The position numbers and the translations under genes are program-made. From Pyrinomonadaceae bacterium (lineage in GTDB: Bacteria > Acidobacteriota > Blastocatellia > Pyrinomonadales > Pyrinomonadaceae): 64,000 bases of DNA. The notes under the pieces are model-generated. The model saw only the letters and a program-made list of their open reading frames with translations, had not been told where the DNA came from and searched no databases. This document shows, one piece after another, positions 18,746 through 26,848 of the stretch; position 1 is the stretch's first letter; each line of letters starts with the position of its first letter. Location: the NCBI GenBank assembly GCA_036277115.1, contig DASUNM010000027.1, forward strand, positions 496,001 to 560,000, in the 5' to 3' direction.

Positions 18746-21700
18746 TAGTGCTTCCGAGGGCGCCGGGTCTTTTTCTTTGCGCGCAACTTATCAATCGCCT
18801 CGCGGACGGCAGGTTCCCAAATGAATGGTTGGTTCTTGCTTGGGTCATACGGTGAGAGAACAGGAATTGGCACCTTCATGCTCGTGAGCAATTCTGCGGT
18901 TTTGGTAAGTTCGTAGCGGTTCACGTAGGGCTCTCCGTCCGACCACGCCCATTTGTAAGCGGCGAGCGCATGCTTTTCTGCCTCTTCAGGGTTCTCAATC
19001 AGGTGCCACAGCATCGCTACAAATCGGTGATTAGGGTTGCGCTGACTCGCCAACCGCGCCGCCTCGTGCCGGGCCTCGATCTTGCTAAACTGACCGAGAT
19101 GAAACTTGGCTAACGCGAGGCCGGCTTCCGACTCTTCATCTGTCAACCGTTTCTCGCGAGCCATACTCACCGCTTCATGAAACCGCGATGCCGCCAGCGC
19201 CCAATCACCCATCTCCAATCGCCAGGTTCCGCACAGTCTGTGAAGGTCGCGAAGCGTAATACGCTCACTGTCCAGCTCGGCGAGTCTAGTAGCTTCATCA
19301 ATATGGTTCTGCTTCAAAGAGCCCTGCCAGAACTGCGATTGCGCAAAACGGTACTCCGCCCGACCTTGTCGATACGCGGGGCGACGCCATTTCCTTCCCA
19401 TTTGGTCAAGCAATCGCCAGGTTTTTGACGCGTCCTGCCAATAACCTACGCGGGACTGATCGGCGTAAAGAGCAAGCCTGCATAAGAACAAGCTCTCTTT
19501 GTCATTCCTCGAATCTGCGAATTCGAGCATGATCGCATCAGCGCGCAGCGCTTTCGACAAAAGATTGAAGCCAGCGAAGGAGCGCGACATGTTGTATAAG
19601 ACGTTGTTTAGTTCCCTCCAATTTTCGACTGTCAACTCCCAATTCAGGACTGTGCCCTCGACAGCGAGAGCCGCGCCGAATTCGCCGCAGTAAGACAGAG
19701 CAAGCGCGGCGTTATTTGCGAGATACGCTTCTCTTCCGTCAAGCAGTCGCGGCAACTCATTCCACCCCGTTGGGAAGAAGGACTTCAACAATGCGAGTAC
19801 TTCCACGTATGCTTCAAGGTTAAAAATTAGAGCGTTTGATAAATCGCCACAAAACACGTCTGCTGCCGCCTCAAATCGCTCGACTTTCACCAGCGTCCTA
19901 ACGAGCTGGAGGCCCGCAGCGACGTCCTCAAGGGTGGAAGCTTGATCGTACGGGCTGTGCGGCAGACTTGAGAAATAGTCGATTACCCGCTGACCACAAC
20001 TTTGCTTGTCTTCCATCGCTAAGCTCGTCGCAGCAACGGCCCGCACCACAGGATGCAAATCATGTCGGCGCGTGCGTCGGTCGTACTGCAGTAGGCCGCG
20101 CTCCTCCAGGTCCTTTACCGTATCCAGCAGCTTCTGTGGCGCATTGCGGACTCTCGGCGAATCGTGCCACGCCTTCAGCGCTTTTTCGTACTGCTCCCAT
20201 CGTGCGATGACTGTGTCGTATTCCTTCCGCTGCCATTCAGATTCCTCTTCATCAGGCGATTCGTATTGCCAGAACTCAATTTCATCAGGATGAACTGGTT
20301 TGCTGGGCATTGGCGGCAAGTGCGGATTTAGCGCCGCGAGAGTGTCGTATTCCACCGATTCAGAAAGAAGCGCTAAGGTTGAGAGAAGTTTGCGGCTGTC
20401 TTCGGGTAGAGCATCGAGAGCCACACGAAGAATGTGGTTTCGGCGCTGGATAAGGTTAAGCTTTCCGAGATCGAGCCTTGCGCCACCCTTTTGAGTCGGG
20501 TCGGTCAGCCACCCGTCAAAATTTCCGCGATTCGATCCGGGGGAGTTAATGAGCCCTGCCAGTACACCGATCACGAGCGGGTGGTTGTCGCAGTTCTGCG
20601 TCAGATATTCTCGGATTCGAGCCGAATCTCCGGTAATTTCGCATGATCGGAGCAGTTGTTCTGCATCTGCTGGGCGCAAACCCGGAAGCGTGATCCGCTT
20701 GGCGCCACCGATTGGCTGCCCGGACGGATTCAAAAGGACACGCGGAGTCAACCGAGAACTAATAAGTACCTTTGACGGAAAGGCGGCGGCCAAGGACCGT
20801 AGCAAGTCGCCATCCTCGTCGCGAATTGTGTCGCAGGGGTCGCGGGTGAGAACTTTATCAGTGGGTGCGTTCGCCTCCTCATCCGGAACTTCGGCGGCGT
20901 CAATACGATGGTAGGCCACAAGCACGCGTTCGAGCCCATCCAGGACCAGAAGCCATGGTTGTCCATGCAACTGGGCGAGGAGATCTTCCGCCAACTCTGG
21001 CGTTCTCTTTTTTTCTAGCTCTCCCAGCGGACGACCAGTCATGTATGCTAGTGCGCGGCGACAAAAATCCGCCATCACGGCGCCCTTTTCATAGAACGAA
21101 TACCAAAAGCGTCCTGCCCAATTGCGCATAGCAGGAGCGTAATTAGGATTGGTGGTCCACTCCCACGTCAGCATGCTCTTGCCATTGCCGCCTATCGCTT
21201 CGAAGAGCAGCAGATTGGTTTGATCTGCCGGCCTAGCCCAATCATCAAGCGTTTGTAGTTCGGCCGTACGGCCCACAAATTTATGTGAACCGATGTAATC
21301 GGGTTCAGCGTAAAGCGCCGGAGGCTTAGGAATAGACCGTTGTTTAGTGAGACTTGCGCTTTCAGGATCCGTATCGGCATCAATTGAAATCGGGCTCGGC
21401 AATAATGAGTGAAGATATAGTGGAAGGTCGCGGTGCTCGTAACCGAATGCTATCGCACATATGTTGTAATTGTGATTATCGAAGTATGCTTGGAACTCGG
21501 CTCTGTCATGCTGACGAACAAGGCAAAAGTCATAGTGGCCGACGTTGCGGGCTCGAGCTCCGTGCCGTTCCAAAAGCAAACCGAAATCCGGATCGCTTAG
21601 ACCGCTCATCCCGCACCCGACATAGACCCAGGTGGTCATCTTCCAAAACGCGGATAAATCGTTCCGATAATGTTCGTCTCGCGCGATTTCGTCGTAAGAC

Positions 21701-22278
21701 TTCCAATCTAGAACCACCGATTCAGGTTTTCGCCAATAACCGTGAAGGAATAGAACTGCTTGCGGATCGTCGCCTCGCGCTGCCGACAGAAAAGCCTCGC
21801 GGTCCTTCCAGGTAATAGGCGTTCGCTGATCTGAGTCGCCGAGCAAGAGACCGTCATAGTTGGTCGTCGCCAGCCGGTTGCCCCGCTGATGGAGAGATTC
21901 CAAAGCATCGAGGACACCGCGATCGTGAGGTCGAATTGTGCCAACGGTTTCTTTCAGCCACCGGGCGAAGTGCTGCGACTTGGCGCCGCCCATACCAGTC
22001 ATCACATCTTCAGCAGCCGAGAGGTATCGATGGGTTGGCGGGTTTTTCGACAGCAGTTTTAATTGAGCTTCTGCGACGTCGGTGTCGATCAGTTTGTGAT
22101 CTCGAAGCCACTCTAATCCATTCACCAAAAGGCCAGTCCATGAAGCTTGTGGGTGCGGCATGCCGCTAACCGAATCAACACTCGCCGCTATCGACACTCC
22201 ACTACCTATGACGATAACGGCGCGGCGGTCGCTTACCGTATTGCGTAACTCAGCTTCCAGGTTATGGACACGTTTCAT
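18745..22278 (-). CDS. SIR2-STAND NTPase with helical repeats (NLR-like, Avs5-type defence candidate)
   Basis: A 1177-aa protein in three parts. Residues 1-290 are a SIR2_2-type NADase domain: GSGVS (25-29), TTNYD (138-142), His179 in FLHG and YVGCGMSGLSDPDF. Residues about 330-620 are a STAND NTPase: KFVGRTAE, P-loop GGNGKS (363-368), Walker B LLVLDGLE (443-450), sensor KVLISSRL, the block LPGLRPADAEQLLR and NHPLVIGVLAG. The remaining 500 residues are helical, TPR-like repeats (for example WALAASRFHEAVSMAREK). SIR2-STAND proteins such as Avs5 recognise a phage protein and deplete NAD+. No partner gene, toxin or recombinase is adjacent. The stop TAA overlaps the next start (TAATG). No clear ribosome site is seen at the ATG. 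Confidence 0.92.
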   Translation of the reverse strand: MKRVHNLEAELRNTVSDRRAVIVIGSGVSIAASVDSVSGMPHPQASWTGLLVNGLEWLRDHKLIDTDVAEAQLKLLSKNPPTHRYLSAAEDVMTGMGGAKSQHFARWLKETVGTIRPHDRGVLDALESLHQRGNRLATTNYDGLLLGDSDQRTPITWKDREAFLSAARGDDPQAVLFLHGYWRKPESVVLDWKSYDEIARDEHYRNDLSAFWKMTTWVYVGCGMSGLSDPDFGLLLERHGARARNVGHYDFCLVRQHDRAEFQAYFDNHNYNICAIAFGYEHRDLPLYLHSLLPSPISIDADTDPESASLTKQRSIPKPPALYAEPDYIGSHKFVGRTAELQTLDDWARPADQTNLLLFEAIGGNGKSMLTWEWTTNPNYAPAMRNWAGRFWYSFYEKGAVMADFCRRALAYMTGRPLGELEKKRTPELAEDLLAQLHGQPWLLVLDGLERVLVAYHRIDAAEVPDEEANAPTDKVLTRDPCDTIRDEDGDLLRSLAAAFPSKVLISSRLTPRVLLNPSGQPIGGAKRITLPGLRPADAEQLLRSCEITGDSARIREYLTQNCDNHPLVIGVLAGLINSPGSNRGNFDGWLTDPTQKGGARLDLGKLNLIQRRNHILRVALDALPEDSRKLLSTLALLSESVEYDTLAALNPHLPPMPSKPVHPDEIEFWQYESPDEEESEWQRKEYDTVIARWEQYEKALKAWHDSPRVRNAPQKLLDTVKDLEERGLLQYDRRTRRHDLHPVVRAVAATSLAMEDKQSCGQRVIDYFSSLPHSPYDQASTLEDVAAGLQLVRTLVKVERFEAAADVFCGDLSNALIFNLEAYVEVLALLKSFFPTGWNELPRLLDGREAYLANNAALALSYCGEFGAALAVEGTVLNWELTVENWRELNNVLYNMSRSFAGFNLLSKALRADAIMLEFADSRNDKESLFLCRLALYADQSRVGYWQDASKTWRLLDQMGRKWRRPAYRQGRAEYRFAQSQFWQGSLKQNHIDEATRLAELDSERITLRDLHRLCGTWRLEMGDWALAASRFHEAVSMAREKRLTDEESEAGLALAKFHLGQFSKIEARHEAARLASQRNPNHRFVAMLWHLIENPEEAEKHALAAYKWAWSDGEPYVNRYELTKTAELLTSMKVPIPVLSPYDPSKNQPFIWEPAVREAIDKLRAKKKTRRPRKH

Positions 22279-22314
22279 TCGGTTGAGAGAATCGGCTGCT
22301 TTAATTCATGTCAG

Positions 22315-22470
22315 CTAAGAAGAGTATTCCGCAAACGATATCACACAAGAATTATGCCCGCCGACTTCTTCGGCTTGCTCGAGCACCAGCGTGTCGAGAC
22401 CCAGCTCGTCGCACCAACGCGCCGCCGACAGACCGGCTGCGCCAGCACCGATGATGATCACGTCATGCAT
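22315..22470 (-). pseudogene. Truncated 5' remnant of the flavoprotein gene
   Basis: The second copy of the 116-bp repeat contains the start codon and first 38 codons of the flavoprotein. The frame then leaves the repeat and ends at a TAG (22315) after 51 residues (tail HNSCVISFAEYSS). It ends 36 bp before the SIR2-STAND start and keeps what is probably the original promoter side of the flavoprotein gene. Confidence 0.85.
22355..22470. repeat. 116-bp perfect direct repeat, right copy
   Basis: Identical to 18630-18745. With the left copy it defines a 3725-bp unit (3609 bp of unique DNA plus one repeat) inserted at the flavoprotein start codon. Confidence 0.97.
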
Positions 22471-22543
22471 ACGGAATCGGTAGTGCGTTCAATGATAAAC
22501 TAACGCCCTGTTCCGCGTAATTCAATTGCGAAAGGAGAAAACG

Positions 22544-23575
22544 ATGCGTCTGACTGAGATGGTTTCGTGCTCTGGTTGAGCGGCGAAGCTGGCGCCTGCC
22601 GTCCTCGCTCAGGTGTTGAGCGGGCTTGAGAAACAACCTAACGATCCGAATCTGCTGGTCGGTTTCGACAAAGCGGACGACGCCGGAGTGTATCGACTGC
22701 GCGACGATCTCGCGCTCGTGCAGACGCTCGATTTCTTTACCCCGATTGTTGACGACCCGTTCGATTACGGCCGCATCGCCGCGCTGAATTCGATCAACGA
22801 CGTGTGGGCCATGGGCGGAACGCCGATAACGGCGCTGGCGATCACGTGCTTTCCCAAAAAAGGCGTCGATTTTTCGATCCTGCAGGAGATTATGCGCGGC
22901 GGTTTGTCGGTTTTGACTGAGAACAAAGTCGCGCTGATCGGCGGTCACAGCGTCGATAACGAACAGATCATGTTCGGCTATTCAGTCACCGGAGTGATCG
23001 ATCCGAACCATGTAGCAACCAATGCCGGAGCGCGGCCTGGCGATGTGATTATTCTGACCAAACCGATCGGCACCGGAGTGATCTCGACCGGCATCAAACG
23101 GGCAAAGGCTTCGCCGGAAATCGTCGAAGAATCAGTCGCGACAATGTTGACGCCGGGCAAGCACGCCGCCGAAGCGATTGCCAAATTCGATGTTAAGGGC
23201 GCGACTGATGTCACCGGGTTCGCTTTGCTCGGTCATGCGTGGGAGATGGCTTGCGCCAGCAACGTAACGATCGAGATTGATTCCAGTCGAGTGCCTTTAA
23301 TCAATGGCGCGCTGGAATTGGTTGCCGCGGGGATGCTGACGGGGGCAGATAAAACAAACCGTGAGTATGTGGGCGAAGATGTTTCGTTCGTCGACGGTCT
23401 CGATCCAAATTTGATGAAGTTGTTTTATGATCCACAAACGGCCGGCGGATTGTTGCTGGCGATTTCGGAAGACAAGGCTGAAGGCTTATTGACCGAACTG
23501 CGCCGCAATTACCCGTACGCAAACATTATTGCGCGAGTGCTTGAGCGCAACCCGATTGCGATTATCATCAAATAG
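22544..23575 (+). CDS. selD: Selenophosphate synthase, selenocysteine-containing (UGA at codon 12)
   Basis: SelD makes selenophosphate from selenide and ATP. A conventional reading starts only at 22613, but the true start is the ATG at 22544, preceded by AAAGGAGA. The frame reads MVSCSG-UGA-AAKLAP, where the UGA (22577-22579) falls at the catalytic Cys/Sec position of SelD followed by the conserved Lys. The rest is typical: [58 protein letters not shown] and [10 protein letters not shown]. Total length is 343 aa with the Sec. A hairpin starting at the UGA (22577-22611) could serve as the bacterial SECIS. It is divergent from the flavoprotein remnant and followed by egtB after 141 bp. Confidence 0.93.
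22577..22611 (+). promoter_or_regulatory. Putative SECIS element of selD
   Basis: Directly at the in-frame UGA: outer arms TGAGCG (22577-22582) and CGCTCA (22606-22611) with inner G-C pairing. Position immediately at and after the UGA is as expected for a bacterial SelB-binding hairpin. The apical loop was not modelled. Confidence 0.6.
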
Positions 23576-23580
23576 AGTCC

Positions 23581-23706
23581 TCAGATTACGCGAATTTCAC
23601 AGATTAAATCGCCGCAAGACATTCGAATTTGGATAGTAACTAGTTGGTAATTCGCTGACCTCGCCTCCCGTTTCATAATCTGTTAAATCTGTGTAATCTG
23701 CGGATG
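23581..23706. repeat. Inverted AGATTA-word repeat between selD and egtB
   Basis: CAGATTACGCGAATTTCACAG on the left and ATCTGTTAAATCTGTGTAATC on the right form imperfect inverted arms around a spacer. It is another word-like intergenic repeat and contains no coding frame, so selD and egtB have no gene between them. Confidence 0.65.
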
Positions 23707-23716
23707 GAAACCAGTA

Positions 23717-25081
23717 ATGGCTTCACCAATTCCACAGCCCGCGAAATTCAAACCGCAATCAATCGCGGAACTCTACAACTCCGTCCGTACGCGCACGTTG
23801 GAGATCGTCGCGCCGCTCGAGATTGAAGACTACGTCATTCAAACAGCGGAGTTCATGAGCCCCCCGCGCTGGCACATCGGCCACACGTCCTGGTTTTTCG
23901 AAACCGTCTTGCGGAAGTACCAAACGGGATACAAACCCTACTCGGAAGATTTTCTTTTCTTCTTCAATTCGTACTACGAAGGGTTCGGCGAGCGGATCGA
24001 ACGTCAAAAGCGCGGCACTCGTTCGCGACCGACTGTTGCTGAAACGAAAACGTATCGCGCGCACATCGATGAACAGATGACGCGGTTCATCGAAAGCGTT
24101 TCGGATCGCGATGACGCGCAGGAAATTCTTTCGATCGTGCGCCTGGGACTTGAGCACGAGATGCAGCATCAGGAGCTGCTCGTCTATGACATCAAGCATC
24201 TGCTCGTCGATCAATTTGATGCGCCGATGAAACCTACGCCGGCCGCAATCGACACCGTAACAGGGATGGTAGAGATTCAAGGTGGCTTGTTCGAGTTGGG
24301 TTATGCGGCGCGGGGCAGTAGCCCGACCGTGAGGGAGGGCGTTGATGTCTTTGCCTGGGACAACGAGAAGCCGCAGCACAAAGTTTTCCTGCAAGACTTC
24401 TCGATCGATCGCGCGCCGGTTAGCAATGGCGAGTATCTCGAATTCATGAACGCCGGCGGCTACAAAGACTTTCGCTGGTGGCACTCAGCCGGCTGGGAGA
24501 AAGTGAACACCGAAAACTGGATGGCGCCGCTTTACTGGGAGCAGCAGAACGGCGAATGGATGATTCGAGATTTCGGGGGGCTTCATCCGGTCGCGGAGAA
24601 ACTGAACGAACCCGTTTCGCACGTCAGCTTTTTAGAGGCTTCGGCTTATGCGAAGTGGGCGGGCAAACGCCTGCCCACGGAAGCTGAGTGGGAGAAGGCC
24701 GCAACGCAGTCTCCATCGTCAAGCGCGAAGCAAGAGTTTCCGTGGGGCGATTCGCCACCTGATGATTCGAAAGCGAATCTGTTCGAAAATGGATTCTGGA
24801 ACCCGGCGCCGATCGGATCTTTTCCTGAAGGTCAAAGCGTTTACGGTTGTCAGCAGATGATCGGTGATGTTTGGGAGTGGACGACTTCAGATTACACGCC
24901 GTACCCGGGCTTCAAATCCGAATTCGACGAATACAATGACAAGTGGTTTGTCGGTCAGAAGGTTCTGCGCGGGGGCTCGTTCGCCACACCGCGGATTCAC
25001 ATTCGCTCGACGTACCGAAACTTTTTCTATCCGCACGAACGCTGGATGATCGCCGGATTTAGGTGTGCCAAGGACGCATGA
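23717..25081 (+). CDS. egtB: EgtB-family iron-dependent sulfoxide/selenoxide synthase
   Basis: The 454-aa protein has an N-terminal DinB-like domain with the three iron histidines: His56 in [11 protein letters not shown], and His147 and His151 in LEHEMQHQE. The C-terminal part is an FGE-sulfatase domain ([66 protein letters not shown]). The family joins hercynine to cysteine, gamma-glutamylcysteine or, in SenA, a selenosugar. No hercynine methyltransferase (EgtD) or selenosugar synthase (SenB) is present. The immediate selD neighbour makes a selenium-linked role worth considering, but a plain ergothioneine role remains possible. Confidence 0.9.
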   Translation: MASPIPQPAKFKPQSIAELYNSVRTRTLEIVAPLEIEDYVIQTAEFMSPPRWHIGHTSWFFETVLRKYQTGYKPYSEDFLFFFNSYYEGFGERIERQKRGTRSRPTVAETKTYRAHIDEQMTRFIESVSDRDDAQEILSIVRLGLEHEMQHQELLVYDIKHLLVDQFDAPMKPTPAAIDTVTGMVEIQGGLFELGYAARGSSPTVREGVDVFAWDNEKPQHKVFLQDFSIDRAPVSNGEYLEFMNAGGYKDFRWWHSAGWEKVNTENWMAPLYWEQQNGEWMIRDFGGLHPVAEKLNEPVSHVSFLEASAYAKWAGKRLPTEAEWEKAATQSPSSSAKQEFPWGDSPPDDSKANLFENGFWNPAPIGSFPEGQSVYGCQQMIGDVWEWTTSDYTPYPGFKSEFDEYNDKWFVGQKVLRGGSFATPRIHIRSTYRNFFYPHERWMIAGFRCAKDA

Positions 25082-25129
25082 CTCGCGTGGTCTCACCTCC
25101 ATCCTCTCCCAGAGGGCGAGGAGGAATAG

Positions 25130-25172
25130 CAGGTGGTACTGACCTCTGTGGGAGCGCGGGCATCCTGCCCGC
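25130..25172. repeat. Fused repeat fragments (families B and REP 17-mer)
   Basis: AGGTGGTACTGACCTCTGTGG is followed by the near-palindrome GCGGGCATCCTGCCCGC (25156-25172), which is also present at 2761. The rest of 25082-25371 shows no gene. Confidence 0.65.
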
Positions 25173-25371
25173 TGTATCTGTCGCGAAGCCACAGACCAAA
25201 GTCTATGCGACTGCGCAAAAGACACGTAACATTCCGTCTCGGTTCTGCGCTGGTCAATAGCGACATTCAGCGAAGAGTAGTCCGGAGCGCCACCCGGTGT
25301 GGACGGCCACAGACGGTGACGTGGAACCAGCGGTAACTTAATTATCTCAAACGTACTCTAATTACCCTGAC

Positions 25372-26469
25372 ATGAAATCGCCCCGCACAATTGCCCTGCT
25401 ACTGACACTCTGCGCGCTGGCCGCGACCGCTTGTAATAGCGAAGCGTCGCAGCCGATAACGCGCACCGAGCCAACGACTACTCAGATTCAACCGGCGTCG
25501 CTGGTAAGCGACACTTCAACCAATAGCGGCGATGTCGCGACCACCGAATCTCCGGCTGAGCCAACGATGCTGCCGGGGCCGAACGCGGTCCCGAAAGACA
25601 CGCGCATCGTCGTTAACATTCCGGCCTTCCGGATGGATGTGTTCAAAGACGGCGTGCTGTTGAAGTCTTACAAAGTCGGCATCGGCTATCCCGAATATCC
25701 TCTGCCGCGTGGTTTGCGTAAGGCTGAGACGATCATTTTCAATCCGACCTGGACGCCGCCCAACGAACCCTGGGTCGCGAATCCGGGCGTCGTTGTTCCC
25801 GCAGGCAGCAAAGCGAATCCGCTCGGGCCGATTAAGGTTCCCATTGGTGCGCCGTCATTGATTCACGGCGGCAAGGCGCTCTCAAAGATTGGTACGTTTG
25901 CTTCGCACGGCTGCGTTGGCATGACGAATGAGCAAGTGAAGGACTTCGCGAAAGTTTTGGCGGATGCTTCCGGAACCGAATTATCAACCGACAAGATGAA
26001 CTCGTGGTTAAAACGACCGAGCCGCACACAGGCCCTAAAGCTCGCCCAGATCGTTCCGGTGGAGTTGCGGTATGAAACGATCGTCGTTGAAGACGGTAAG
26101 GTGCGCATCTATCGCGACGTTTATGGACAAAAGACAAACACCGAAGAGAGCCTGCGCGCGGTGCTCGACGCACACGGAATCAGTCTTGACGGAATGAGCG
26201 AGACTGAGAAATCGCAGGTGCTCGAGGTTCTGAACATCGTTTCCCGCAACCCGAAGAAACAACCGACGCCGGCGCCTTCCGTGACGCCTACTCAAACTGT
26301 TGAGGAGAAGCGTGCCGCCGCCGCCGCGCGCAAAGCGGAAGCTGAGCGACTTCGGAAGCTGCGCAGTCAAAAGGAATTCGCGATCGACATCGCCTCGCTG
26401 GCCGGCAAGGGTTATCCCGCCGCAATGAATCTTAATGACGGTAAGCCTCTGGTCGCGGCCGCGAAATAA
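25372..26469 (+). CDS. L,D-transpeptidase (YkuD) lipoprotein
   Basis: The 365-aa precursor has a lipoprotein signal (hydrophobic core, then AATAC with Cys21) and a Ser/Thr/Pro linker. The YkuD domain spans about 78-200. Catalytic residues are visible: His165 in LIHGGKALSK and SHGC with Cys181 in FASHGCVGMTNEQV. These enzymes form 3-3 crosslinks in peptidoglycan or attach proteins to it. The C-terminus has a charged, Ala/Arg-rich helix (EEKRAAAAARKAEAERLRKL), possibly a wall-binding or coiled segment. It is probably monocistronic, with repeat DNA on the upstream side. Confidence 0.92.
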   Translation: MKSPRTIALLLTLCALAATACNSEASQPITRTEPTTTQIQPASLVSDTSTNSGDVATTESPAEPTMLPGPNAVPKDTRIVVNIPAFRMDVFKDGVLLKSYKVGIGYPEYPLPRGLRKAETIIFNPTWTPPNEPWVANPGVVVPAGSKANPLGPIKVPIGAPSLIHGGKALSKIGTFASHGCVGMTNEQVKDFAKVLADASGTELSTDKMNSWLKRPSRTQALKLAQIVPVELRYETIVVEDGKVRIYRDVYGQKTNTEESLRAVLDAHGISLDGMSETEKSQVLEVLNIVSRNPKKQPTPAPSVTPTQTVEEKRAAAAARKAEAERLRKLRSQKEFAIDIASLAGKGYPAAMNLNDGKPLVAAAK

Positions 26470-26848
26470 CCTTTTCGTGGAGCGGACTCCACGCAGATGT
26501 TGCCTTCATTCTTCTGACGACTGGGTTCCGTCCTTGGGCAGTCGAGTGACCCCGAAAGAGTTGCGAGTTGTTTGAGGCTTCCTCTGCTCTTAACTGCTGC
26601 TCCCAGCTGCTTTATTCGAATCTGTAAAATCTTGTGGATGATCTGCCGACTTTTTATTGACAACGTTCGCAGCCCGGCATATCTTCTCCCGCACATCATT
26701 CCCGAATTTCGATGGCGTTCGCTCCAATCGTTCGCCGCCCCCCCGAGAAGTTCGGACTGATTTGACCGCAAATAAAATCTGATCGCGCAGTCACCACTGC
26801 GCAGGCTATATCGTTCTGACTTTGTCAATAAAACCAAAGGAGACCCTG
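26470..26848. other. Intergenic region without recognised gene
   Basis: About 380 bp between the L,D-transpeptidase and the NHL protein. A short hairpin (GTGGAGCGGACTCCAC) near the left end could help termination. No coding frame looks real; the right end carries the ribosome site GGAGA of the next gene. Confidence 0.6.

Noticed and set aside
18630-22470. 116-bp direct repeat as an insertion-sequence target duplication
   Set aside because: Target duplications are normally 2-14 bp; there is no transposase and no terminal inverted repeat in the insert. An assembly artefact remains possible and is noted in the finding.
22577-22579. UGA in selD as a true nonsense mutation or sequencing error
   Set aside because: It falls exactly at the catalytic Sec/Cys position, is preceded by a proper start and ribosome site, and lies in a hairpin.
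25082-25371. Small plus-strand frame of about 67 codons upstream of the L,D-transpeptidase
   Set aside because: It runs through repeat fragments, has no ribosome site and the product is Arg/Ser-rich noise.
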